Shown: positions 50,500-60,006 of the stretch, piece after piece
Numbering within the stretch: position 1 is the stretch's first letter
Layout of the letters: the number at the start of each line of letters is the position of its first letter
From: Streptomyces lucensis JCM 4490
GTDB lineage: Bacteria > Actinomycetota > Actinomycetes > Streptomycetales > Streptomycetaceae
Reading direction: 5' to 3'
Assembly (NCBI RefSeq): GCF_014650035.1
Contig: NZ_BMUE01000002.1
Coordinates: forward strand, 124,001 to 188,000
DNA: 64,000 nt
Position numbers and translations under genes: made by a program
The notes under the pieces: generated by a model
Told to the model about the DNA's origin: nothing
Seen by the model: only the letters and a program-made list of their open reading frames with translations
Database searches by the model: none

Positions 50500-50602
50500 A
50501 TGACTCCCGCCCTCCGCGGACTTTCCCCCGCGGTCGGCGACGAAGAAAATACTACCTGGTCCCGGGGCGTGCTCGTGACCGCCGCGATCAGAGCCTGGAT
50601 GC

Positions 50603-51361
50603 CTAGATCGTGAGGGAGAGCAGCACCGGGGCCGCGTTCCTGTTCAGCGTCTCCGCCGCCCGCTTCAGGCGGTGGGCGTGCTCCACCGGGAGCGAGAGGG
50701 CCAGGCAGCCCACCGACGAGCCCGCCGTGATCGGGACGGCGGCGCAGACCGTGCCGACCGCGTACTCCTGGAGGTCGAGGACCGGCACCGTCGGCGGCTG
50801 GGACTCCAGGCGGGACAGCAGCAGCTTGTCGCTGGTGATGGTGCGCGAGGTGAGGCGGGCCATCTTGTGCCGGGAGAGGTGGTCGCGGCGGGCGTCGTGG
50901 TCCAGCTGGGTCAGCAGGCTCTTGCCGACGGCGGTGGCGTGGGCGGAGCAGCGGAAGTCGACCCACTCGTTGACCGCCGGGGTGCCCGGCCCGGCGGCGT
51001 ACTGGGTGACCTTCACCTCCCCGTCGACGTACCGGCTCATGTACACGGCCGCGCCGACCGAGTCCCGCAGCCGGTCCAGGGTGTGCTGGAGCTTGTCGCG
51101 CAGGGCCCGCTCCCTCTCGTGCGCCGAGGTGAGGCGGCGCAGGGTGTCGCCGGTGACGTACGCCCCGCCGGTGACCTGCTCGACGTACCCCTCGCGGCGC
51201 AGCATGCGCAGCAGGGCCGTGAGCCGCTCGGGGCCGAGGCCGGTGCGGCGGGCCAGCTCGGTGTCGGTGACGCCGGCGCGGTGGCGCGCCACGTTCTCCA
51301 GCACGCGCAGCGCGTCCTGGGCGGAGTGGTACGGGGCGGTCGGCTCGTGCATCAGCGCCAC
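50603..51361 (-). CDS. IclR-family transcriptional regulator
   Basis: A 252-residue regulator. Residues 13-75 form the IclR winged helix (ALRVLENVARHRAGVTDTELARRTGLGPERLTALLRML). The C-terminal GAF-like effector domain has AAVYMSRYVDGEVKV, FRCSAHATAVGKSLL (the family's HxxAxGKA-like motif) and SSVGCLALSLP. The start is GTG at 51361, eight bases after AGGGGG; an ATG three codons in is possible. It precedes the ehu-type transporter genes in coordinate order and is transcribed the same way, so it lies downstream of them. It may sense the transported compound. Confidence 0.9.
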   Translation of the reverse strand: MALMHEPTAPYHSAQDALRVLENVARHRAGVTDTELARRTGLGPERLTALLRMLRREGYVEQVTGGAYVTGDTLRRLTSAHERERALRDKLQHTLDRLRDSVGAAVYMSRYVDGEVKVTQYAAGPGTPAVNEWVDFRCSAHATAVGKSLLTQLDHDARRDHLSRHKMARLTSRTITSDKLLLSRLESQPPTVPVLDLQEYAVGTVCAAVPITAGSSVGCLALSLPVEHAHRLKRAAETLNRNAAPVLLSLTI

Positions 51362-51580
51362 GGTGTTTCCCCCTGCGCTCGCTACTTAGGGCCGCGAAGC
51401 CGCGGATCCGGTCGGCGGATCGTCTCCACGATAGCCGCCAAAGGCCCACCGGGGAGAGAGGGTTGGCGAGATTATGCACGTGCCGCCCTCCCTCCCAACT
51501 GCGGCGCAGGCCCTCTGGCATATGCCGGAGTCATGACCCAGAGGCCGGACCTCCGCCGTTCCGCTGTTCACGGGATGTAG

Positions 51581-52372
51581 TCACAGGACCGCGCTGAGGA
51601 ATTCCCGGGTGCGCTCCCGCTCCGGATCACTGAAGATCTTCTCCGGCGGGGCCGCCTCGATGACGCGGCCGGAGTCGAACATCAGTACCTGGTCGGAGAT
51701 GTCACGGGCGAAACCCATCTCGTGGGTCACGCACAGCATCGTGATGTCGGTGCTGCGGGCGATGTCCCTGAGCAGATCGAGGACACCCGCGACCAGCTCC
51801 GGGTCGAGCGCGGACGTCACCTCGTCCAGCAGCAGCACCCGCGGCCGCATCGCCAGCGCCCGCGCGATCGCCACCCGCTGCTGCTGGCCGCCGGAGAGCC
51901 GGGTGGGTCTCGCGTCGCACTTGTCGGCGAGCCCCACCAGGTCCAGCAGCTCCCGGGCGCGCGCCTCGGCCTCGTCCTTCGGCATTCCCAGCACCCGTAC
52001 CGGCGCCTCGGTGATGTTGCGCAGCACCGACATGTTCGGGAACAGGTTGAACTGCTGGAACACCATCCCGATCTTCTTGCGGACCTCCCGGACCCGCTTC
52101 TCCGGCGCCGGGAACAGGTGCTCGCCGTCGACGGTGATCGTGCCCTCGTCCGGCTTGGTGAGGGTCATCAGCATTCTGAGGATCGTGGTCTTGCCGGAGC
52201 CGGAGGGGCCGATCAGGGTGACGTGCCGGCCCGCGTCCACGGACAGGTCCAGGCCGTCGAGGACGGTGTTGTCCCCGAACCGCTTGGTCACTCCCTCCAG
52301 GCGGATCAGTTCGCCCCGCCGGGTGCCGGCCGCGGGCTTGCCGTCGTCGTGTGTGCTGGTCTCAACGGACAA
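51581..52372 (-). CDS. ehuA: Amino-acid-type ABC importer, ATP-binding protein (EhuA-like)
   Basis: A 263-residue polar-amino-acid-family ATPase: Walker A GPSGSGKT at 55-62, Q-loop FQQFNLFPNMSVLRN, signature LSGGQQQR at 159-166, Walker B LLLDEVTSALD, and H-loop VTHEMGFARDI. The start is a TTG at 52372 with GGAG seven bases upstream, overlapping the end of the permease gene. Last gene of the four-gene importer operon. The ectoine/hydroxyectoine label rests on resemblance to Streptomyces genes of that name. Another charged amino-acid-like solute is possible. Confidence 0.85.
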   Translation of the reverse strand: MSVETSTHDDGKPAAGTRRGELIRLEGVTKRFGDNTVLDGLDLSVDAGRHVTLIGPSGSGKTTILRMLMTLTKPDEGTITVDGEHLFPAPEKRVREVRKKIGMVFQQFNLFPNMSVLRNITEAPVRVLGMPKDEAEARARELLDLVGLADKCDARPTRLSGGQQQRVAIARALAMRPRVLLLDEVTSALDPELVAGVLDLLRDIARSTDITMLCVTHEMGFARDISDQVLMFDSGRVIEAAPPEKIFSDPERERTREFLSAVL

Positions 52373-53012
52373 GGCGTCGCTCCAGGGTGCGCAGAAGAAG
52401 GGAGGCGAGGTACGAGACGACGATGAAAGCCACTCCGATCACCGTCAGGGGCTCGGTGAACTGGAAGTGCTGCTGGGAGACGAGCCGTGCCCGGCCCAGC
52501 ATGTCCAGCACGCCGATCGTCATCAGCATCGGCGTGTCCTTCAGCATCGAGATGACGTAGTTGCCGAGCGGCGGCACCACCCGGCGGATCGCCTGCGGCA
52601 GGATCACCGCCGCCCAGGTCCGGTGCACCGGCAGGCTCAGCGCCGTCGCGGCCTCCCACTGGCCCACCGGCACCGCCTCGATACCGGCCCGGTAGACCTG
52701 CATCGTGTACGTCGAGTAGTGCAGCCCGATCCCGGCGACCCCGGTGGCCAGCGGCGACAGGGTCACCCCCGCCTCGGGCAGCACGTAGAAGAGGAAGAAC
52801 AGCTGCACCAGCAGCGGGGTGTCCCGCACGAACTCGGTGAGGACCCCCACCGGCCAGCGCACCCAGCGGGTGGGGACCCGCATCAGCAGCGTCCAGACCA
52901 GCCCCAGCGCGAACGAGATCAGCGACCCCAGGGCCAGTGCCTCCAGCGTGACGAGCAGACCCTGCCAGAACTGCGGCATGAAGTCGGCGACCGCTCCCCA
53001 GTCCCACTTCAC
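52362..53012 (-). CDS. ehuD: Amino-acid-type ABC importer, permease (EhuD-like)
   Basis: A 216-residue permease of the HisMQ family with about five membrane helices. The N-terminal motif FWQGLLVTLEALALGSLISFALGL and the EAA loop (EAATALSLPVHRTWAAVILPQAIRRVVPPLGNY) contact the ATPase. It starts at GTG 53012, overlapping the stop of the partner permease by four bases (GTGA). It forms a heterodimeric channel with that partner. Confidence 0.88.
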   Translation of the reverse strand: MKWDWGAVADFMPQFWQGLLVTLEALALGSLISFALGLVWTLLMRVPTRWVRWPVGVLTEFVRDTPLLVQLFFLFYVLPEAGVTLSPLATGVAGIGLHYSTYTMQVYRAGIEAVPVGQWEAATALSLPVHRTWAAVILPQAIRRVVPPLGNYVISMLKDTPMLMTIGVLDMLGRARLVSQQHFQFTEPLTVIGVAFIVVSYLASLLLRTLERRLVR

Positions 53013-53656
53013 CGGGCCACCCCCGCCTTCAGCCGGCGCTCAAGCATCCGCATGCCGCGGGTGAGCAGGAACGCGATCACGAAGTAGATCAGCAGCAGGT
53101 ACGCGTAGATCTCACCGCTCTCCTGCAACGCCAGGCGCACCAGGTTGCCGCTGAAGGCCAGGTCGCCCATGCCGGTGATGGACACCAGCGCGGTGCCCTT
53201 GAGCAGCTCCACCAGCAGGTTGCAGAAGGACGGGATCATCTCCGGCACCGCCTGCGGCAGCAGGATCAGCCTGAGCCGCTGCCAGGGGGAGAAGCCGAGC
53301 GCGATGCCGCCCTCCCGCTGCGCGGGCTCCACCGCCCGCAGGGCGCCGCGCACGATCTCCGCGCCGTACGCGCCGTACGTCAGGCCCAGGGCGAGGGTTC
53401 CCGCCCACATCGGCACCAGCTGCCAGCCGAAGGCGACCGGCAGCACGAAGAACACCCAGAAGATCATCACCAGCGCCGAGATGCCGCGGAACACCTCGGT
53501 GTAGAAGCCCGCGACGAAGCGGACGACGCGCAGCCGGTGGGTGCGCGCGGCACCGACGGCGAAGGACACGGCGGTGGCCAGCAGGGCGCTGTAGACGAGC
53601 AGCTGGAGCGTCGTGCCGACGCCCCTGAGTACGAGTTCCCACAGTCCCGGGGTCAT
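53009..53656 (-). CDS. ehuC: Amino-acid-type ABC importer, permease (EhuC-like)
   Basis: A 215-residue HisMQ-type permease. It has the paired family motifs LVLRGVGTTLQLLVYSALLA, FYTEVFRGISALVMIFWVFFVLP and the EAA loop (EGGIALGFSPWQRLRLILLPQAVPEMIPSFCN). The ATG at 53656 overlaps the stop of the substrate-binding protein gene as ATGA, so I prefer it to the GTG three codons earlier. Confidence 0.88.
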   Translation of the reverse strand: MTPGLWELVLRGVGTTLQLLVYSALLATAVSFAVGAARTHRLRVVRFVAGFYTEVFRGISALVMIFWVFFVLPVAFGWQLVPMWAGTLALGLTYGAYGAEIVRGALRAVEPAQREGGIALGFSPWQRLRLILLPQAVPEMIPSFCNLLVELLKGTALVSITGMGDLAFSGNLVRLALQESGEIYAYLLLIYFVIAFLLTRGMRMLERRLKAGVAR

Positions 53657-54579
53657 CCGCCGCACAGCTCCTTCGCGGTCATGTCCGTCATCTCGGCCCT
53701 TGTGAAGCCGAACGGCCGCAGGATGCGGAAGAGTTCACCGCTCTTCCTCAGCTTGTGCAGTTCGGTGTTGAAGGCGTCGCGCAGCCGGGTCTCGCCCGTC
53801 CGGAACGCGAACGCGCCGCCGTCGACGTGCGGCTTGCCGTCGACCAGCGGGGCGAAGGGCTCGGTGGCCTCCGCCCTGGCGGACTTCTTCACCACCTCAC
53901 GGGTGGTCAGCGCCGTCCCCGCGAACACGTCGGCCCGGCCCGTCTCCACGGCGTTCAGCCCCGCGACCTGGTCCGGGACGATGACGATGTCGCTCTCCTC
54001 CAGCCCGGCGTCCACCGCGTACTGGATCTCCGCGTAGCCGGTGCCGGTGGCGAACCTCGCCTTCTTCCGCACGACGTCCTGGTAGGTGCGCAGCCCCATG
54101 GGGTTGCCCTTGCGGACGATGAAGGAGTCCAGCATCCGGTAGTCGGGATCGGCGAAGATCACCTGCTCGCACCGGTCCGCGTTGACGTACATGCCGGCGG
54201 CCACGACGTCGAACTGCTGCGATTTCAGCCCCGGGATCAGCGAGCCGAACTCCGTCGGCACCGGCTGCACCCGGTCCACCCCGAGCCGCTTGAAGACCGC
54301 CTTGGCCAGCTCGGGCGCCTCCCCGGTGAGGTGGCCGTCCCTGTCGATGTACCCGAAGGGGATCTCACCGGCGATCCCGAGCCGTACGACGCCCTGCGCG
54401 CGCAGCCGGTCGAGCAGGGCGCCGCCCTTTCTGCCGGACGCCGACGCCACCCGCGTGCAGCCGGCGGCGCCGAGCGCGCCCAGCACGCCGATCGCGGAGA
54501 CGCCGGCGAGGAGCGAGCGTCTGCTGTGGCCGTGTTCGGGCCCGGATCTGTGTCTGCCGTTCTCAGGTGGGGGAACCAT
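53653..54579 (-). CDS. ehuB: Amino-acid-type ABC importer, substrate-binding lipoprotein (EhuB-like)
   Basis: A 308-residue extracytoplasmic solute receptor. A twin-arginine-like segment (HSRRSLLAG) is followed by a hydrophobic stretch and the lipobox GAAGC, so it is a Tat-type lipoprotein candidate. The mature part is a family 3 binding protein: VRLGIAGEIPFGYIDRDGHLTGEAPELAKAVFKRLG, FDVVAAGMYVNADRC, and AGLNAVETGRADVFAGTALTT. The ATG at 54579 is chosen, though an ATG at 54612 with G-rich sequence upstream is possible. First gene of the importer operon. Confidence 0.85.
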   Translation of the reverse strand: MVPPPENGRHRSGPEHGHSRRSLLAGVSAIGVLGALGAAGCTRVASASGRKGGALLDRLRAQGVVRLGIAGEIPFGYIDRDGHLTGEAPELAKAVFKRLGVDRVQPVPTEFGSLIPGLKSQQFDVVAAGMYVNADRCEQVIFADPDYRMLDSFIVRKGNPMGLRTYQDVVRKKARFATGTGYAEIQYAVDAGLEESDIVIVPDQVAGLNAVETGRADVFAGTALTTREVVKKSARAEATEPFAPLVDGKPHVDGGAFAFRTGETRLRDAFNTELHKLRKSGELFRILRPFGFTRAEMTDMTAKELCGG

Positions 54580-54679
54580 GGCGGCGCCGCTACCCAGGCG
54601 GATCCGGCCCATGCCCCCCTGGAATCCGCCGCGTCGCTTCGTCACGGGATCCGCGAAGGACCCGCACGGAACGTCGGAT

Positions 54680-55624
54680 TCAGTGACCGGGCACGTAGCC
54701 GCGCTTCTTGTCGACCACGTTGACCAGGGGCCGGCCGGCCGCCCACCGCTCGTACAGCTCCACGAACTGGGCGCCCAGCTCGTCCCGCCAGCCGACGGTG
54801 TCCCCGCTCATGTGCGGGGAGACGATCAGCCCCGGCAGGTCCCACAACGGGCTCTCCGCGGGCAGGGGTTCGGCGGTGAACACGTCCAGCGCGGCGCCCG
54901 CGATCCAGCGCCGTCCGAGCGCACCGGCGAGGGCGTCCTCGTCGACGAGCTGCCCGCGGCCGACGTTCACGAAGAACGCCGAGGGCTGCATCACCCCGAA
55001 CCGGCGGGCGTCGAACATGCGGTACGTCTGCTCGGTCAGCGGAGCGGCCGCGATCACCCAGTCCGCGCGGGAGATCAGCCGGTCCAGGTCGGCCGGGCCG
55101 TGGATGCCGGTCCGTGGCACCCGTCCGACCAGCGCGGTCGTCACGCCCAGGGCCTTCAGCGTGCGGGCGATCGCCCGGCCGATCGGCCCGGAGCCGACCA
55201 CGCAGGCGCGCGTGCCCGCCACCCGCCGGCCCTCCCGGTGCCGCCAGGTGCGCTCCCGCTGGTGCTCCAGGGTGCGCGGCAGGTCCTTGGCCACCGCCAG
55301 GACCAGGGCCGCCACGTACTCCGCGACGGGCTGCTCGAAGATCCCGCGCGCGTTGGTGACCACCGTGCCGGAAGCGGCCAGCTCCGGGCACAGCAGATGG
55401 TCCACACCCGCGCTCGCGGTGTGCACCCAGCGCGGCCTCGGCCCCTCGCCCGGCCAGGCCTCGCGCACCGCGTGCGAGGTGAAGTCCCACACCAGCAGCA
55501 CGTCCGCCGCCGGCAGCCGCTCGGCCAGGTGCGCGGCGTCGGTGCGCACGATCCGGGCACGGCCGGTGAGGCGGCCGAGCCGGGGCGGCGGATCGGCGTC
55601 GAGAACGAGGACCGTGGGCGTCAT
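54680..55624 (-). CDS. D-2-hydroxyacid dehydrogenase family protein
   Basis: A 314-residue NAD(P)-dependent dehydrogenase reducing 2-oxoacids or oxidising 2-hydroxyacids. The substrate domain has VHTASAGVDHLLCPEL. The Rossmann fold begins ACVVGSGPIGRAIARTLKALG, with catalytic Arg in FFVNVGRGQLVDEDAL, Glu in VFTAEPLPAESPLWDLP, and the acid/base His in SPHMSGDT. It ends 101 bases from ehuB, in the same direction, and may be co-transcribed. It could act on a breakdown product of the imported solute. Confidence 0.9.
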   Translation of the reverse strand: MTPTVLVLDADPPPRLGRLTGRARIVRTDAAHLAERLPAADVLLVWDFTSHAVREAWPGEGPRPRWVHTASAGVDHLLCPELAASGTVVTNARGIFEQPVAEYVAALVLAVAKDLPRTLEHQRERTWRHREGRRVAGTRACVVGSGPIGRAIARTLKALGVTTALVGRVPRTGIHGPADLDRLISRADWVIAAAPLTEQTYRMFDARRFGVMQPSAFFVNVGRGQLVDEDALAGALGRRWIAGAALDVFTAEPLPAESPLWDLPGLIVSPHMSGDTVGWRDELGAQFVELYERWAAGRPLVNVVDKKRGYVPGH

Positions 55625-55919
55625 ACGGGGCGGCTCCGGGCGTCCGACATGCGCGGATTGACCACGCTGGCACCCGGACCCGATCCCGTCAACACGTTCC
55701 GGCCGGCCGTCCGTTGCCCCGCTGTCTCCCGGCGCGGGCGCGGCGCCCTCCCCCCTTCGCGGGTGGGCCCGGTGGGGCGACGAGCAGCCGGCCCGGGCCG
55801 GCGGCACCCCGCAGACGTGGCCTCTCCTGCGAGTCGGTGGGCTGGGCCGCGTCGGCTGGGTACCCGGGTCATGGGCCGCAGGGGCCCGTACCGCCCGCAC
55901 AGACGCAGGAAGGCTGGAC

Positions 55920-56648
55920 ATGACCGCACTCGGATTCCTCTCCCCGGGCCACGCCGCCGAGGACGACTATCCGCGCATCGAGCAGCTGCTGGGCAGCGAC
56001 ATCCGGGTGGACCTGGCCCACACGGACGCGGGCGGCGACGCGCACGGCGCGGGGGCGCCGCGTGCCGCCGTTCCCGCCGAGCGGCTCGCCGCCGGCATGG
56101 AGGGACTGCGGCTGGCCGGGGCCGAGACGCTGGTGTGGGCGAGCACGAGCGGCAGCTTCGCGCACGGCTGGGACGGCGCCCAGGAGCAGGTGCGGGCACT
56201 CGCCCGGCTGGCCGGGATGCCGGCCTCCTGCACCTCCTTCGCCTTCGTGCACGCGGCCCGGGAGATCGGCGTGCGGCGGGTAGCCGTCGGCGCGACCTAT
56301 CCGGAGGACGTCACGGCCCTGTTCGCGGACTTCCTGCGGGCCGGCGGCCTGGAGGTGACCGGGACGCGGTCCTGCGGCATCACGGCGGCCGAGGCCGCCA
56401 CGTGGGGGGAGGAGGACGTGCTGACGCTGGCGCGTGCCGCCGACGTGCCCGACGCGGAGGCGGTACTGCTGCCCGGCACGGAACTGCGCACGGCCGCACA
56501 CGTGGCCCTGCTGGAGAAGGTCCTGGCGAAGCCGGTGCTCACCGCCAGCCAGGTGACCGTGTGGGAGGGGCTGCGGCTGGCTGACCGGCGGGTGAACGCG
56601 CCGACCCTGGGGACGCTGTTCACGCGGGAGCCGCTGGTGCAGGCGTAG
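55920..56648 (+). CDS. Asp/Glu racemase-fold (maleate isomerase/AMDase-like) protein without catalytic cysteines
   Basis: A 242-residue protein of the Asp/Glu racemase superfamily, near maleate isomerases and EutA-like proteins: [76 protein letters not shown]. Active maleate isomerases carry Cys in a CTSGS-type motif and in a second motif near residue 190. Here the first is Ser75 (WASTSGS) and the second reads LLPGTELRT without Cys. So isomerase or racemase activity by the known two-cysteine mechanism is unlikely. ATG at 55920 follows AGGAAGG. It is divergent from the dehydrogenase gene. Confidence 0.72.
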   Translation: MTALGFLSPGHAAEDDYPRIEQLLGSDIRVDLAHTDAGGDAHGAGAPRAAVPAERLAAGMEGLRLAGAETLVWASTSGSFAHGWDGAQEQVRALARLAGMPASCTSFAFVHAAREIGVRRVAVGATYPEDVTALFADFLRAGGLEVTGTRSCGITAAEAATWGEEDVLTLARAADVPDAEAVLLPGTELRTAAHVALLEKVLAKPVLTASQVTVWEGLRLADRRVNAPTLGTLFTREPLVQA

Positions 56649-56675
56649 CCGGACGGGAGGCCGCGGCCACGGGGC

Positions 56676-56755
56676 AAGCGCCACGGGGCAAGCGGCCACG
56701 GAGTGAGCGGTCACGGACAAGCGGCCGCGGAATAAGCGGTCACGGAATAAGCGGA
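56676..56755. repeat. Degenerate 14-16-bp tandem repeat (about six units)
   Basis: The unit AGCGGYCACGGAATA recurs with phase-setting AGCG at 56677, 56691, 56706, 56720, 56734 and 56750. The later copies are the best preserved. It fills most of the 167-base spacer between the racemase-fold gene and the oxidoreductase gene. Confidence 0.75.
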
Positions 56756-56815
56756 GGCCCCCTCCTGTTGGCGGAGCGAAGGACAGCACACGCTCGCAAC
56801 CAGGAGGCCCACACC

Positions 56816-57904
56816 GTGTCGGCAGACGAGATCCGGGGCACGACGCACGGGACCGCCCCCGTCCCCCTCTCCGTACTCGACCTGGTGACCGTCGGCGCGG
56901 GCAGCACCGCCACGGACGCCCTGCGCACCAGCGTCGCGCTGTCCCGCCTGACCGAGTCCCGCGGCTTCCACCGGTACTGGGTGGCCGAGCACCACTCCAT
57001 GCCCGGCGTCGCCTCCTCCTCGCCCGCCGTGATCCTCGCCCACCTCGCCGCCCACACCGACCGCATCCGGCTCGGCTCGGGCGGCGTCATGCTGCCCAAC
57101 CACGCCCCGCTGGTGATCGCCGAGCAGTTCGGCACGCTGGAGGCGATGGCCCCCGGCCGGATCGACCTGGGCCTCGGCCGCGCCCCCGGCACCGACGGCG
57201 CCACCGCCGCCGCCCTGCGCCGCACCGACACCCTGAACGAGGGCGCCGACGACTTCCCGCAGCAGCTCGCGGAACTGCTCCGCTTCCTCGACGACGACTT
57301 CCCCGACGGCCACCCCTACCGCCGGATCCACGCGATCCCCGGACCGGTCCAGGGCACCGCCCCCGGTGGCGTCCAGTCCGCGCACCGCCCGCCGGTCTGG
57401 CTGCTCGGCTCCTCCGGTTTCAGCGCCCGCCTGGCCGGGATGCTCGGGCTGCCGTTCGCCTTCGCGCACCACTTCTCCGCGCAGAACACCATCCCGGCGC
57501 TCGACCTGTACCGGCAGACCTTCCGCCCCTCCGCGGTGCTCGACGAGCCCTACGCCCTCATCGGCGTCTCCGCCCTCGCCACCGACGACGAGCGCGAGGC
57601 CCGCCGCCAGACCAGGGCGATGGCACTGAACATGCTCCGGCTGCGCACCGGCCGCCCCGGCCTGTTCCCGGACCCGGAGGAGGCCGAGCGGCACGAGTTC
57701 AGCACGTTGGAGGAGGACTTCGTCGGCTCCTGGACGGCCAACGTCGTGCACGGTACGGCCGACGAGGTCCGCACCGGCCTGGACGATCTGCGCAAGCGCA
57801 CGGGCGCTGACGAGCTGATGATCACCTCGCACGCCCACCGCGGCGAACTGCGTCTGCGTTCCTACGAACTGATCGCGGACGCCTACGGGTTGCCGACCGC
57901 GTAG
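56816..57904 (+). CDS. LLM-class flavin-dependent oxidoreductase (MsnO8 group)
   Basis: A 362-residue luciferase-like TIM-barrel monooxygenase using reduced flavin. Typical parts are [21 protein letters not shown] at the start, [41 protein letters not shown], and [14 protein letters not shown]. The GTG at 56816 has AGGAGG eight bases upstream and fits family start points; the ATG at 56768 lacks this. It overlaps the end of the convergent cdgA gene by 22 bases. The substrate is unknown. Confidence 0.88.
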   Translation: MSADEIRGTTHGTAPVPLSVLDLVTVGAGSTATDALRTSVALSRLTESRGFHRYWVAEHHSMPGVASSSPAVILAHLAAHTDRIRLGSGGVMLPNHAPLVIAEQFGTLEAMAPGRIDLGLGRAPGTDGATAAALRRTDTLNEGADDFPQQLAELLRFLDDDFPDGHPYRRIHAIPGPVQGTAPGGVQSAHRPPVWLLGSSGFSARLAGMLGLPFAFAHHFSAQNTIPALDLYRQTFRPSAVLDEPYALIGVSALATDDEREARRQTRAMALNMLRLRTGRPGLFPDPEEAERHEFSTLEEDFVGSWTANVVHGTADEVRTGLDDLRKRTGADELMITSHAHRGELRLRSYELIADAYGLPTA

Positions 57905-59685
57905 GTCTGCGTCCCCAGCAGTTCGGAGATGCGGTCCGGTGACACCGGGCGGGAGTACAGCCAGCCCTGTCCGGTGTCGCAGCCGATCCGGCGCAGCCGG
58001 GTGGCCTGGGCCGAGGTCTCCACGCACTCCGCGGTGACGGTCAGGCCGAGGCGGTGCGCCAGCTGGATCATCGCCTCCACGATCACCTCGTCGGCCGGGT
58101 TCGGGGCGATCGCCTTCTTGTCGCCCTCGTACTGGAAGCCGCGTACGAAGGAGCCGTCCAGCTTCAGGACCGACACCGGGAGGCGGCTGAGATACGCGAG
58201 GTTGGAGTAGCCGGTGCCGAAGTCGTCGATGGCGATGCGCACCCCCATGTCGCTCAGGGCCTGCAGAGCCTGCAGCGGCCGGCCCGACGAGCCCATCACG
58301 GCGGACTCGGTCAGCTCCAACTGGAGAAGGTGAGGGGCGAGTCCGGTCTCGGCGAGGATCTGCGCCACGTCGGCCACGAGGTCCGAGTCCCACACCTGGC
58401 GCACGGCCACGTTGACGCTGACGAAGATGGGCGGCTCGCCCGGGTGGTCCAGTTGCCAGCGGCGGGCCTGCCGGCAGGCGGTGGCCAGCGCCCAGCGGCC
58501 GAGCTGCACGATCGAACCGTCCTCCTCGGCCAGTCCGATGAACCGATTCGGCGTCAGGGTGCCGAACTGGGGGTGGTGCCAGCGGATCAGCGCCTCCACC
58601 CCGCTGAGCCGGCCGTCCTCCATGCCGACCAACGGCTGGTACTCCAGGGCGAATTCGTCGCGCTCGATGGCGGGGCGCAGGGTGGAGGAGAGGGCCTGGC
58701 GGGTCATGCGGTGCGCGTTGCGCTCAGGGTCGAACAGCGTCCAGCGGGCCTTGCCGTCGGCCTTCGCCCAGTACAGGGTCGTATCGGCCGCCTGCATCAG
58801 GCCGGTCGCGGTCGTGCCGGCCACGCGCCGCTCGACCACGCCGATGGACGCGGTCAGCGAGAGCCGCTGCCCGGCCAGGTCGAAGGGCTCCTCCAGGGAC
58901 TTCAGCGCCGACTCGGCGAGGTCGGCGAGCTGCTCGGTGCCGGTGGAGTCCTCGATGAGCAGGGCGAACTCGTCGCCGCCGAGCCGGGCCACGAGGGGAG
59001 TGACGGCGCGGGTGCGGCCGGCCTCGTCGGCGACCCCGGTCAGGCGTTCGGCGACGGCCGCGAGCAGCCGGTCGCCGATGCGGTGGCCGAGGGTGTCGTT
59101 GACGGCCTTGAACCCGTCGAGATCCAGGTAGCACAGCCCGATCCGGCCGGTGCCGCTCTCGGACGGCTCGGTCTCCAGCGCGGTCGTCAGCCGCTCGAAG
59201 AACAGCGTGCGGTTGGGCAGCCGGGTCACCGGGTCGTGCATCTGCAAGTGCCGCAACTGGGCCTGGAGTTCACGGCGGACGCTGATGTCGGTGGCCGAGA
59301 GCAGCACGCCGGGGGCGCGGTCGGCCAGCGGGGTGACGGTGACCTGCACCCAGAGCGCGTGCCCGTCGGGGCGCTTCAGCCGGCGGGTGCAGCGCATCCT
59401 CGTCTGCCCGCCGCGCAGCACCTCCCGGTAGGCGTGCCAGGTGCGGGCGTCGGAGGCCAGGTCCATCAGGTCGGCGGCGAGCTGCCCGGTGAGCAGCTCC
59501 GGATCCGTGCCGAGCAGCTCGCCGAAGGCGGGGTTGGCGCCGGTGACGATGCCCTCGGGGTCCACGACCGCCATGGACAGCGGTGCGGCCGCGAAGACAC
59601 GGTGGTAGGTGGATTGGTCACTGTCTGTTACGGCTGACCGGTCGAGGTCTGCCGCGGGCGTCGGCCCTTCGGACGTTCCGCTCAC
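57883..59685 (-). CDS. cdgA: PAS-GGDEF-EAL c-di-GMP turnover protein CdgA
   Basis: A 600-residue cytosolic protein. A PAS/PAC sensor (about 25-145) is followed by a diguanylate cyclase domain with intact GGDEF at 236-240, and then a phosphodiesterase domain with EAL at 364-366, [13 protein letters not shown] and the QPLV motif. Both active sites look complete. In S. coelicolor, CdgA has this architecture and is a BldD target whose overproduction blocks development. Its location on the same side of the csl locus agrees with that gene. The GTG at 59685 has GGAG upstream; the longer frame to 59970 is not domain-like. Confidence 0.88.
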   Translation of the reverse strand: MSGTSEGPTPAADLDRSAVTDSDQSTYHRVFAAAPLSMAVVDPEGIVTGANPAFGELLGTDPELLTGQLAADLMDLASDARTWHAYREVLRGGQTRMRCTRRLKRPDGHALWVQVTVTPLADRAPGVLLSATDISVRRELQAQLRHLQMHDPVTRLPNRTLFFERLTTALETEPSESGTGRIGLCYLDLDGFKAVNDTLGHRIGDRLLAAVAERLTGVADEAGRTRAVTPLVARLGGDEFALLIEDSTGTEQLADLAESALKSLEEPFDLAGQRLSLTASIGVVERRVAGTTATGLMQAADTTLYWAKADGKARWTLFDPERNAHRMTRQALSSTLRPAIERDEFALEYQPLVGMEDGRLSGVEALIRWHHPQFGTLTPNRFIGLAEEDGSIVQLGRWALATACRQARRWQLDHPGEPPIFVSVNVAVRQVWDSDLVADVAQILAETGLAPHLLQLELTESAVMGSSGRPLQALQALSDMGVRIAIDDFGTGYSNLAYLSRLPVSVLKLDGSFVRGFQYEGDKKAIAPNPADEVIVEAMIQLAHRLGLTVTAECVETSAQATRLRRIGCDTGQGWLYSRPVSPDRISELLGTQTYAVGNP

Positions 59686-60006
59686 CGCTCGCTCCCGCAG
59701 TGCACTCGATCCCTGTCCGTGCCGGAAAGTGTGCCGATCATAGAGGCTGGCCCCGGGGCCTTCCAGCCGCTCTCCAGTCTCCCGGACGGAGTACAGGTTC
59801 TGACAGATCGTTTCTGCCCGCACCTGGACGGCTTCTTCAGGCCTCCGACCAGTTGTGACGTTCCGTGAATGTTCCGGGGTGTCGAGCGCGGGCGTGCGCC
59901 GGTGCTCCGATGGGGCGTACTCACTCTTCTGGTGCAGGCGAACAGGGCATAGAGCGACAAACCACAGCAATCTGGGTGCGGATCAAGTGAACCGTCTCCG
60001 GAGGTC

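Noticed and set aside
54182..56584. An 800-codon plus-strand frame across the dehydrogenase region
   Set aside because: It spans two genes of opposite orientation and has the composition of an antisense frame; no domain.
59600..59640. BldD box candidate around GTCACTGTCTGTTAC inside the start of cdgA
   Set aside because: The half-sites are in direct rather than inverted orientation and lie within the coding region, so the match is too weak to report.
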